Assembly (NCBI GenBank): GCA_023159155.1
Contig: JAJNNX010000030.1
Location: 62,001 to 126,000 of the forward strand
Source of the DNA: Ustulina deusta
Taxonomy: Eukaryota > Ascomycota > Sordariomycetes > Xylariales > Xylariaceae
DNA length: 64,000 bases
Direction: 5' to 3'
Below are positions 48,558 to 58,957 of the stretch, in pieces. Under the pieces are notes generated by a model. The model was not told the DNA's origin and made no database searches. It saw nothing but the letters and a program-made list of their open reading frames with translations. The stretch's first letter is position 1, and every line of letters begins with the position of its first letter. The position numbers and the translations under genes were made by a program.

Positions 48558-51500
48558 GGTGGCAAAGAGAGGTCGACCAGGCCGCTGCGGGAAAAGCGAA
48601 TCGGCGCGAGGCGAGTCGGTGTCGAGGAAGGCGTGGCACAGAACGACGATAGAGGGGCGATTGATTATAGTATATAACTAGATAAGTCGAATTCAGGTGC
48701 TGATCGGCCTTAATGTATCGGTGGGCGGACGTGTGTTTGAGGATCAATGCGGAGACTTCATGCACAGAGGGATGCAGGAGGTTGTTGATTGCTTGGAAGC
48801 TATTCTTGCCCAACAATGCGTAATAAAATTGCCCCCTCCCTGCAGCGCGCGAATCTCGGCTCAGCGGTTGAGGACGACGGAGGATGCACAACACACCGAT
48901 AGCCGGCAACGCTCTATGTTCCGAACGAGAGAAGAAGATAAAGCCGCCTGTGGATGCAAGCCCTGATGGCGAGAGAAGGGGCAAAGGGAAGTGTTGAGCT
49001 TAGCTTGGAAAAGCCTGCATGCGGATATGGACATGAAACTAGATCGTGACTCGAACGGCAAAAGATGCCCAAATGTCAAATGTCAAATGCCGCGACGGCT
49101 AGCCTGTTGGTAGTCGTGAAACAGGGTTCAAGGAAACAAGAAGATGGAGGCCCGGATCTCCAGCGCGACGGACACTATGTCAGGACGAAAAACCCCATCC
49201 AGAGTCGGCAGGGAGAGATGGGGGAGGAGGTCGAGTCGAATACAATGGTACGATTAGGAGAGGGAGGCTTCGGGTCGAGACGATGAAAGGATGGTTGGGA
49301 TGGGAGCGATGGGGGTTGCAAAGAGGAAAAGGGCTTAAGCTGGATCCAAGGTCTGGGCTTGGCCTTGGCATTGGGTGTGCAGAAAAGACCGAAGAGGGGG
49401 AACAGGGGCACAGACTATAGGGAAGTTAGTGCATCATTCTGTGCTGAGAAGCCCTCGCTCCAGGTTCTGGAGCACTGGCATGCTGCTGAAAAATCTTCTG
49501 TAGGACAGCATACACTACAACAGTGCACTGTAGGTACCTAGCCTTGCCTCCCCATCTCTGCTAAAACCTTGAAATGGCTCGGAAGCCACTCCACCGATTA
49601 CAGCCGTTGATACCGCTAGAGCATGGCCTTAAACAACGCTAAGCACTAGAAGGTAGGCGGCCATTGCCTATTCCAGCATCACGGTCACTTCCACCTGGTA
49701 TGTTTCAGCGCGAATTTCAGTACGTTACACACTAGGTACCTACCTACAGCAAAGGCAGGCGGCAATCCCGAGAACTCAACACCACTAATTCGCTTGTTGT
49801 TAATCCCCTTGCTTCCAAAACACGCTTTCTTCTCTATAACTATTGATTCTTCTTACGAATATGATTATTATTCGGGAAAGTGATAAAAGAGAGAGAGAGA
49901 GAGGGGGGGAAGAAAAAAACTATGCGGTTAGAATCTCTCTATATTCCTACCTACTTACACTACCTACGCGTAGACTAGGTAATATGAGTGAGGTTTGAGC
50001 GAGGGTCTGCTGCGCAGCCCATCATCACACGCTCCCTTAATCCCCTTAAATCCTTACAAATCAGATGCAGGGCATTGGGCTCCAACCATCCAGTAATACA
50101 TCTCCTGCCCACCGAGAAACATGACCAGGGTCTCTCCAACCACCCAACTACTTAGTACCTAACCTAGGTAAATACTTGATCAAGCCACCATCGCGCACCA
50201 CAATAATGAGCGATAATATTAAAAAAGAATTACCCTACCTAGTGGTCTTTTTAAATGAAGTTACTGTTGGCGACATGGCGTGAGAGGCGAATGACGATGT
50301 GGCGATGGACTAGGCCTGACAGTTGAGTGGACCTTGTTCACATGGGCAGATGTCTTGTCGGTATTTTGGTCTTCGGATCGGCTTTTCTGCCCAGGTTGTA
50401 ATTTTTTTTTCCTATTTAAAAAACTCACCAAAAAATAAAAATAAAAACTCGCCTTCTTGAAACTCGTGAAATCGTGGGCTGACCTGACATCATAGGCATA
50501 CTTTGTAAGTAATCACATAAGGTTATACTCTTCATCTAGTTTAACTCTTCCAACCAAGAAAAAAAAAAGTATAGCTGATGTGAGTAAGCGTTATCTTCAT
50601 CCTATGTAATCCATGATGATATCCATCAAGGTAGCCAACAGATTCAATGTACATGTTACATCCTGGCTATAGTCAGCCATATTCTCCGCCGGTGGCACAG
50701 GCCGACATCTGTCTGGAACACAACGGACCAGTAAGAAAAGCAATCAAAAGCTTTTCTTCTTCTTCCTCCTTTATTATTATCCCCTGAGTCAACAAAACCG
50801 TGGTTCTAGTCAGACCTTGTCCAACGTCGAGATTTTCGGTAATCCCACGGACTCGCGAGTCATGAACTGCTCTGGATGCTGCACAACTGCATTGCCTAAT
50901 GCAGCTAGAATATTTATGTCGTGTTCTCAATTTGGCGGTTCCGTCTCGCTGGCACCACTAGGTCTCACAAGCGGCCAGCAAACCTTGGTCTGTGCTGTCA
51001 CGAGAAGAGCGAGCCCACTCTTCTAGGTATCAGTCTTCGTCGTTTGAGTTTGGCGCATTCCTCACATACCTTACATAGCAGACATAGACACACCGCATGC
51101 AGGCAGATGAATGCGCAGCCGGACCGAAGCCAGTACTCCAACCTCGCCCTATCGAGCATAATACATAATAGCTGTCTGAACAGATCGTATGCGACCGGGT
51201 TCACAGCTTCCGTATAAGACTAGCTGGCTTTGCTCATGGCCATCAAGGTGACCTGTACGTTGCAACCCATTCTCCTTACTTGCTCCAACAACAACAAACA
51301 TGTCACGCTTCGGTTTGCAGCTCTCCTTATCATTTGTTTATGCGAACCAAGAATCATTGGTCACCATGGGCCCATAGGATGGGACTTGCGGATTTCGGAT
51401 TGGACAACAACTCGTTATTCGATGGTATTAACAGGATATGCCTGCTGCTGTCTGCCATCTCGTTTTTGAGCGAAACACGTTTCAGCCCAATATTGAACGA

Positions 51501-52286
51501 GAACAGAGATGGCAGCAGTTCTCTGGCACGTGATTCAATACACTCGCCTGCACGAGACACGCAGGTCTCGCGAATCATTGAAGTTTATAGACTACCGAGA
51601 TGTTGTCTACACTATCGGTTTGGCTCGATCTCCTTTCCCAAATTTTCCCCATTTCCAGCCCGTTCGACACGTTACTCTGGAAAAGGACCTGAAACGCCAC
51701 AGAAACCCCTTCCTTCGCCTCTGAGTGACTTGCACTACTGTATGGGCCAATATCTAGGTAACCAGGACGCCAAGGAGGCTTGAGCGTGACGAACTCGACC
51801 CCTCTATCCCTTTGCGGACAGAGCTTCATCTGCGCAACGAGAGAGCTCGAAGTAGATCCCACTTACTGTTTTACTTGTTTGCATGCGACATAGTACCTAG
51901 GTCACCAAACAATCCCCATTGCCTGTCAGATGGGCATTGAATCGCAACTCGAAATTAAAACAGACGCGTGTTTTATAAGACATTCATCGATCCTCCAATG
52001 CAACATGAAGGTCCATTTTGACGCCATGTTTGCATCTGATCTAAACCACGAGGGAATTCTTTAACGAGCAATAATACCATGCGTGGCAGAGGTGATTGGT
52101 GCGCCTTGACGCCTCTCACTAGGCGCGCAAGCGCTGATACGCGACGGAGCTGACGCCGCAGCGCACATACTTGATCCTTCCTTGCCTGTAATTCTAGCCA
52201 GGTTATCATAAGATATTATTTCTTCTCTGTGACGTCAATGGTCTTCGTATATGGGTACCTGGAGAATTACTTATTTCAGGGAGCGC

Positions 52287-52314
52287 CTATACTACCTACT
52301 AGTAGGTAGTATAG
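52287..52314. repeat. 28-bp perfect palindrome
   Basis: Both 14-base arms are ctatactacctact and its exact complement with no spacer; each arm contains TAGGTAG/CTACCTA. It could extrude as a cruciform or be a dimer binding site. Confidence 0.85.
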
Positions 52315-53566
52315 ATGGATACTATTAGATCTGACCACTCTCTGGCTGTAAAGCCGTTAATACTACCTTATTATCTGGGGCTGCCGGCGTGACGGGAAAG
52401 GCGCCGCTCGGGTCGCTTCCCGACGCGCCACACAGACTTCGGGAGAACAAGGCGTGGATTGTGGGATCGTTTTCATATCCTAGGAATGAGGGGGATCGAA
52501 TGTCGAAACGCTCGACACTTACAGGGTAAACCTCTTGCCTACTTAGTCGGCTGATGTGCACACACTCCAAAGTATAATGCAGCTAACTAGGAGAAACAGG
52601 AGCCCAGAACTGGAAGCTTAGCTAGTATAGGTACTCCAGACATTGTCGAACATCATACTATCTCCACCGGTTCAGACGATAGGTCTAAGGTGGATAACCC
52701 CGGGCTGCCGGATCCTGCGTTACACAATTGCTGTATCGCGCTTCCCAGAGTTCGTGTTCTTGAGCAAGCCGATTCCTGCTTAGTGGGAGACGAATCGGGA
52801 TGAAACACGGTTCGTCTCGGAAGAGGACGGCTGAACGGACTGATCCCACATTGCCGGCTATTTAGACGAATCATCTCAATACCTGCTACATGAAAGTTTA
52901 ACGACTTGATAAACGGTCGGTCCGAGTTAACCTAATGATCACATACCGAGATAAGCATGCAGGTAGATATACTATCGGCCATAGTTCTGAACCATCAAGG
53001 TGAACTAAATACTCGACGATGAGCGCATCAATTAAGTTGAGCGATCAGTGCCTTCACGATATATCTTTGAGGGTTTTGTATTTGCCTGTTCTTTATTCTC
53101 AAAGACTTATACGGTACTCGTTAGCCCAGCTCCAGGAATGTTGTATTCGATCTTTCTGCCTTTTCCACGCCTAGATAGGGAGGCTCTGGCACCATATGTA
53201 TTTTATCATCATAATACCAACTGCACTCTCTGGCACCTTGTACTACATTGTGCTTGGACTTTCTAATAAGAAGCATTACGTTCATTCGGTTCCGTCTTAC
53301 CTGGACTTGACAACAATAAAGGGATAGTAATTTAGTTATCTTATGCCCATCTCTTGGAAGGTGGGTAGAAGAGAATGAGTCTTGAACTCTTCTCGAGATA
53401 TCTCAGACAGACACCAACGAGTACACCGCAGATCCGCTCAGGTCGATGGCCATGTGATTGATACTCGATCACACCACCATAAGGGCCCTAGGTAGACAAG
53501 CGAGATCTCCTCGTAGCCACGAATAATAACATATCAGCAGAATGATTTTCTCATCGAAGCCGCCCC

Positions 53567-54029
53567 TTAATACGAAAGGGCACATCCACCTCTCCCACAC
53601 GCACCTCCTCGTCCCTCACACCATCTCCCCTCCACTTTTCGTCTTCCACTCATCCTCGCCGCCTTAACCGCAGCCTCCACACCAAGAAACAACCCAAAAG
53701 CCGTACAAATCTGCACGGAGCACTCTCCATCCCTCCGTGGGCCCGACCCGCGTTCCCTAGCAATCCTCTCGCAAAACCCCAAGACACCACCGGCATCCTT
53801 CGCAAAACCTACCGCATCGACAAAACACGCGCAACATATCCTCCCCAGAAATCTCCCCGACGTCTTCGAAATCCAGGGTCCGCAGTGGCCCCAGGGTGGC
53901 GGCCAGGGCACGCGAGAGGGCGCAGCCGAACCCGCATCCGACCGCGCGCCCAGCCCGTGGCGAGAGGCGCCGGACGTCGATCCCGAGCCTGCGGACGACG
54001 ACTATTTTCTCGGCGCCCGCGTCGACCAT
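53567..54029 (-). CDS. GC-rich block with overlapping open frames, possibly coding
   Basis: Two staggered minus-strand frames are open. One (53,757-54,029) starts MVDAGAEKIVVVRRLGIDVR and contains LSRALAATLGPLRTLDFEDV. The other (53,567-53,911) ends with FGLFLGVEAAVKAARMSGRR. The block is much more GC-rich than its surroundings. A single gene would need an intron or frameshift to join them. I recognise no family, and the high GC content alone lengthens open frames. Confidence 0.25.
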
Positions 54030-54626
54030 TTCTTGGACGTCTTGAGGCTTGGTTGAGGCTTCTTCTCTTTCGGGGAGAGTTCTCCATGGTTTGTTACTGA
54101 ACCACCACGGCCGGATTCCTTTTTTTTTTTTTTTTTTTTTTTTTTTCTTCTAGAAGAAGGACATAGACGAGTAGTAGATCGATTTTCTCGTCCAAGTATT
54201 CGTCCGTCGACGTTATGCCCGGGCTTCAACTCTGACCAATTTCGTGATCGTGACGTGTTGGTGTATTTCTTCGTTATACGGTGCTGTAACAGTCTTTAAA
54301 ATATAAGCTTCTTGCTTCTGTTAGTTACGCCCTTCTTTGTTCATGATTTACTATCGTTGGTGAACCTGCCTTCTTGTCAATATTACTCGTGTCCCCATGC
54401 TTGATGAAACTACTGTACAGTCTCTCGAAATAGCCTCATGTCTTCCAGCGATGAAAACTGCAATAAATTGCTATTATGGGCGGATTATGCAGCATCTGTG
54501 ACCACGTTCCAGATGTCCCAGGAGCCAATAATTATATACTACTTCGTAGAGGTGTACGATACAAGAGCAAAGAGAAAACTTGGGTTATATACTAGAATAT
54601 TTCTTTAATATGTGCAGACATTAGAT

Positions 54627-55796
54627 CTAATCACCACTAATTTTTGCGTGCCTGAAATACTTCATGCCTACCCATGCAACGATTACCCAAACCCAAGCCA
54701 TAATAGATGTAAGTATCATCAAGGCGGGGTAATACCCTACAATAGGGAGTGTGGGATCGTCTTCGAGCTCAGGTGGCGCATACGGCGTTGAACCGACATC
54801 CCAAGCCCAGCTCCAGATATTTAGGCAAGAGCCCATACCAATAATGAAGACGAACCACGTAACTACGAGAACAACCCAGCCCCACCACTCTGTCTCGCTG
54901 TAGTCGTGGTGGCCGCTATCCATGTTGCCCAAGGCTGGGCTTGCTGTTGCCAGTCCTTGTAATGATAAAGGCGATTTGGCATACTGTTGCTTGTTCATGG
55001 ATCGTCGGCGTTGTATCGAGTGCGCCGGGGATTGCGCGCGGTGAGACGAGCCATCAAAATAAGATTCAGAGCCCGATGAGAAGGCCGCTGGGTCGGGCTG
55101 AGAGAGCGAGGGCACTGGTAACGACATCGAAAGCCCCTCGTCTTCATCCGTGGTTGACGTGTAGGAAATCGTGGGACTCATCACTTGAGCGTCGTAATTG
55201 AGGGCCGGGAATGGCTGCGCGGGCGCCGACACCACGGCTACGCCTCTCGAGGCGAAGCCCTCCGTGGACGGGCGCGGCGTAGCATCGGACAAACCTAGGC
55301 CGATCGTAGGCCCCCCCGTGATGGCGTCAGGGCTAGCATGCTGCTGTTGTATCGGCGGAGACACGGGGACTTGTTTAAAAAAGATTTGCGATGTATCTAG
55401 GGCGAGAGGCTGTGGTAGTTGTTGCTGTTGCTGTTGCTGTTGCTGCTGTGGTTGGGGCTTCGACTCGCGTTTCTCGCGCGCAGCGCCGCGGCCTAGCAAA
55501 GCCACCTTTCGCAGCGAGCCCCGACGCCTACGGGTATTCTGCTGGGACATTGCGGCCGCCAGGGCGCGTGCCGGTTTATCGGATGCATTTTCGGAATTGG
55601 CTGTGGTGCCAGAAGCGGAGGAGGGTTGCTGGGGTCGGGAATCGTTTAGGCTCGATTTGCTTTCGGAGGGGCGTAAGAAGGGAAATTTGGCGAATATACC
55701 GGTGCCGGAACTGGTCCTTTTGTGGCCGCTGGTATTTGCATCCAGTGGCTGATGCGAGCTGTTTCTCTGAACTGAAGGGGCGTCTTCCATTGTCAT
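54627..55796 (-). CDS. Conserved fungal protein with two C-terminal membrane spans
   Basis: Intronless, 389 residues. The first about 295 residues are low-complexity and basic or Ser/Pro/Gln-rich, with a run of ten or so Gln near 117-126 and an RRRRGSLRK cluster near 88-97. The last about 92 residues look strongly constrained: EWWGWVVLVVTWFVFIIG, a first span (about 304-328), a loop with TPYAPPELEDDPTLP, and a second span (about 354-377) ending MKYFRHAKISGD. This tail looks like a conserved membrane module of filamentous fungi, but I cannot name its function. The long N terminus is probably cytosolic. It is divergent from the Zrg17 gene, sharing 55,797-56,716 as upstream DNA. Confidence 0.75.
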   Translation of the reverse strand: MTMEDAPSVQRNSSHQPLDANTSGHKRTSSGTGIFAKFPFLRPSESKSSLNDSRPQQPSSASGTTANSENASDKPARALAAAMSQQNTRRRRGSLRKVALLGRGAAREKRESKPQPQQQQQQQQQQLPQPLALDTSQIFFKQVPVSPPIQQQHASPDAITGGPTIGLGLSDATPRPSTEGFASRGVAVVSAPAQPFPALNYDAQVMSPTISYTSTTDEDEGLSMSLPVPSLSQPDPAAFSSGSESYFDGSSHRAQSPAHSIQRRRSMNKQQYAKSPLSLQGLATASPALGNMDSGHHDYSETEWWGWVVLVVTWFVFIIGMGSCLNIWSWAWDVGSTPYAPPELEDDPTLPIVGYYPALMILTSIMAWVWVIVAWVGMKYFRHAKISGD

Positions 55797-56716
55797 ATAG
55801 ACGCTATTGTTCGCAGATCCAAATCACGACCATGGAGAGTTGTTCCAATTGTTCCCGTCATGTTCATGCGGCTGTTGTTGAGATGGAGGGTGGGGTCTCA
55901 TTCGTGGATGTGTGTATGGGTTAACGCGACTCTGGGCTGCACTCAAGAGAGAAATCATGATATGTACCAAATTTAGCTAATCTGAGTTGCTGTTATGGAG
56001 AATACCCATCAAGAAGACTCCTGATTGTGTCGGGAAGGAGAGAATCCTTAAGGTCGGCAGATGTTGTTGGTGACGTGAATGGTCATTAATTCCGCACTTA
56101 GTAGGCAAGTAAGTTAAGTACCTACCTTGGTACCTCCTACCGGGACCTGTTTTTAGCGCCTGATACACTCTCAGATCCCCTGTCATCCACGCCTCCCGCT
56201 GGGCTGTGCCGGGGTTTCCCCTGCAGCCGCTGTTGGCGGGACTGCTTCGTCTGTCTCCATTTTGTGCAGCTGTCATCTGTTGTAGGTAGGTAAGTCCCTA
56301 TCTTGATTGGCCCCCACCCAATGGAGCGAAAGTCAATTCGACCCAAACTTCTCATGACTCTGTCTCCTCCCCTCCACAGAAGCCCTCTGCATCCACTATA
56401 CTGGGTACTGTACACACTACAACTATTCGAGGCTCGGTTGTGGGCCGTCCACCACCCAGCGCCGTACCTGACCTGCTGAGACATCGCCGATTCCGTCGAC
56501 AAACCTGCCTTGCTTCTGTTCACGAAAGCGTCATGAAGTCGGCTACGTCCGTATTGCCATCGCACTTGAGAGGTTCTTGGCTGCAAGCGCTCTCTTGGAG
56601 CTTTACTGTTCCCCCGCGAGGCACACTGTCCGTCGGTTCTAAATTAGGGCCAGTAATCAGCGCCAAGAACCCGCTGCTTAGTGTCGTCGTGCTGTGGGCA
56701 ACGGAAGGGAAAGGGT
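55797..56716. other. Shared upstream region of two divergent genes
   Basis: Lies between the two-span protein (-) and zrg17 (+) and should contain both promoters. TAGGTA-type repeats occur at about 56,100-56,140 and 56,282-56,293. Open frames here (for example 56,137-56,586) carry no motif. Confidence 0.55.
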
Positions 56717-58249
56717 ATGGCTCCCGTGAACAGCGCGATTCCACCTCCTATCTCTGTCATTCCCGCCATCGAGACGCCTGACGAACGCGACACGTACTGC
56801 GACAGCCACGGCCACGACGGCTCCGATCGCTTTGCCTCCCGCCACAACACTTCCCCGTCGGCTTTGACCGCCCCTACCGGCTACAGCCACCACGCTCACT
56901 ACCCATTCTATGATCCCAAGCGCCTCTCACCCGTCGCCCCGACCTTCCAGGACCGCAATACCCTTCTCGTCCCAGGCATGACGTCCAACGCCGACGATGA
57001 CTTCTCTAACGAGAACTCGGTGCCAATTGACGTCCCGAAATCGAATGCCCCGAATCCCTTCAACTTCCAGACTCAGGTGATATCCACTTCTCCTGTCAAG
57101 CCCAATGTCGGCCAACGGCGCGGTCACAAGTATAAGCACTCGAGTATAAGTGCGCAACACCAGATCTTCCAAGAGCCGCCGCCGCGCCCGCCGCTGGCCC
57201 TACCACGCGACCTCCCCGTGCCCACTCTCAAAGAGACCTGGAAGTCGATGTCTAGAGACCAGCGTCATCGCCTGTACTGGTGCATATGTCATGCCCTCGT
57301 CGCCAACTGGTTATTTTTGTCTGCCCACGGTTCCCTCACTATGACAGCGCTCTCGCATTTGGTATTTTTCGACGTGGGGTCTGCATTGATTTGCGTGGCG
57401 GTTGAAGTCCTCGGCAACTTCGAGGTCTGGAAGCGAAGCAGCATTCGGTACCCTTTTGGCTTGGAACGTGCTGAAGTTCTGGCTGGTTTCGCCATGAGCA
57501 TCTTCTTGATCTTTGGCGGCTTTGATCTTGTCAGCCATAACGTGAAGCACGTCCTCGAAGGCCACGGCGGCCATGATGGCCATGGCTCCCACGAAGGCCA
57601 TATGCACGAACATGAAGAACCGAGGGTCGCCATGGGCAGTGTTGACTTCGTCAGTCTGGCGGCCATAGTCGCAACCCTGATCAGCGCTTTCGGCCTCAGA
57701 AACCACGCCAGAATCAGCCGAGCCATGCGCGTAAGTTATCTGGCCAGCTTGCCGAGCATCCTGTCAAACCCGTTCCATTTCCTCACCCTCTCGGTATCCG
57801 CCCTTCTGGTGACGCTTCCTCTCTTTTCCATCCACTTGCACATCATGCTCGACAGCATAGTTTGTGGCCTGATCGCCATAGCCATGTTTGGGCTGGGCGT
57901 GCGACTGGCCATTGCCCAAGGGCTCATGCTGCTCATGAGCTACGGAGGACGTTCGGGTTCGATCTCAGTCAAATACAAGGAGTTCAACGTCTCAGACATC
58001 CTCCGAGAAATCGAGACGGAGCCGAGCATTGAACGAGTGGAAGAGGCGCAGTTCTGGCAGGTGCACTACGGCCTCTGCATGGCGAACCTCAAGGTGAGCG
58101 TAGCCAGAAGCTGCGACGATGCTGCCTTCAGCCGTTTGCGACTTCGCATCTCGAACCTCATCCAAAATAGGCTCGGAGAGGGATACGGTCGAGGCGGGAG
58201 TTTGAAGTGGGAGGTCAGCTTACAAATGGGCACCTCCACTGTGCAGTGA
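56717..58249 (+). CDS. zrg17: Zrg17-like CDF family zinc transporter subunit
   Basis: Intronless from the first ATG, 510 residues. A disordered N terminus (about 1-160) precedes LKETWKSMSRDQRHRLYWCI and five or six membrane spans. The markers are HGSLTMTALSHLVFFDVGSA, NFEVWKRSSIRYPFGLERAEVLAGFAMSIFL and a His-rich loop (GHGGHDGHGSHEGHMHEHEE) between spans. A later span reads HFLTLSVSALLVTLPLFSIH, and a cytosolic tail follows. The FGLERAEVLAGF motif is typical of CDF exporters. The usual zinc ligand pairs HxxxD are not intact: span 2 has H and D five apart and span 5 has no Asp. This fits Zrg17, which in yeast pairs with Msc2 to supply zinc to the ER. The frame is open upstream for 12 more codons without an ATG. 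Confidence 0.85.
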   Translation: MAPVNSAIPPPISVIPAIETPDERDTYCDSHGHDGSDRFASRHNTSPSALTAPTGYSHHAHYPFYDPKRLSPVAPTFQDRNTLLVPGMTSNADDDFSNENSVPIDVPKSNAPNPFNFQTQVISTSPVKPNVGQRRGHKYKHSSISAQHQIFQEPPPRPPLALPRDLPVPTLKETWKSMSRDQRHRLYWCICHALVANWLFLSAHGSLTMTALSHLVFFDVGSALICVAVEVLGNFEVWKRSSIRYPFGLERAEVLAGFAMSIFLIFGGFDLVSHNVKHVLEGHGGHDGHGSHEGHMHEHEEPRVAMGSVDFVSLAAIVATLISAFGLRNHARISRAMRVSYLASLPSILSNPFHFLTLSVSALLVTLPLFSIHLHIMLDSIVCGLIAIAMFGLGVRLAIAQGLMLLMSYGGRSGSISVKYKEFNVSDILREIETEPSIERVEEAQFWQVHYGLCMANLKVSVARSCDDAAFSRLRLRISNLIQNRLGEGYGRGGSLKWEVSLQMGTSTVQ

Positions 58250-58957
58250 TAAGAGCCATGGGACTTATGTTTAAAAAATTGATACTTGTTCGGGTTAGGA
58301 GGGGCACATGAGAGTTTCGTCCCGTCTCGCGGCGGTTGTTCCGTAAACGTTATTTGTTTTCTGAAGTGGCATTTTCCGGCGTTGGCATAGGCACATGAGC
58401 TAAGATATCCTCCTTGCAAAGAAGCACAGCATGGGATTTTGGCATAGATGGAAAGCGGTTGTGGAACGATGACGATTGTATAACATGTTCACTTTAATTC
58501 TCCTGTAAATAGTTCTATCTCGAAGAAAAACATAAATACCAATATATTCGCTGTTTCCCGCTGCATTTACTCACACATAGTTTGCAAAGAAGGCGATTCG
58601 ACACCTACTTAGGTAGGATATGTGCACGGTTTATGTGCCTTTGGAGTTTGAACATGCAGGGCTTTGGGGACGGGAGAGGGGCGCATGAATTTTGTCTTTG
58701 TGTCATAGTCTCCTACTGGCCATAGAACGGCATTCAAAACCACCCTACCTGAGCAAGTGAAAATAGTATTCTTGTGGATATATATGGATTTCAACCAATA
58801 CCTATGTACTCTAGGACACAGTGATGTATGGCATAATCAACATGGCTCCCAACTTTATTTCACACCCCTACGGCATATCCCTCCTCAGTCTCATCTCCCC
58901 TGCATGACAAAACCTAGAATATGTTTCGTAATGTTCAGTTCTTAGAACTCGAGACCT
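58250..58957. other. Convergent 3' intergenic region
   Basis: 3' ends of zrg17 (+) and hid1 (-). One TAGGTAGG repeat near 58,611. Nothing else recognised. Confidence 0.6.

Larger units (their letters stand above)
48558..54626. other. 6-kb region without a recognisable gene
   Basis: Upstream of samB (48,558-49,100 should hold its promoter and leader). It contains many short frames, none with a family motif or convincing splice joins. It holds TAGGTA repeats (49,530-50,170), a 28-bp palindrome (52,287-52,314), a GC-rich block with overlapping frames (53,567-54,090) and a T26 run near 54,120. The length suggests an unseen non-coding RNA, a lost gene or long regulatory DNA. Confidence 0.5.

Noticed and set aside
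49060..49085. gactcgaac word, possible tRNA T-loop
   Set aside because: Flanking bases do not form a T stem or acceptor arm.
51280..51783. 167-residue plus-strand frame
   Set aside because: No motif, unusual composition and an overlapping opposite frame; no splice partner.
57289..57726. 145-residue minus-strand frame
   Set aside because: Antisense shadow of zrg17.
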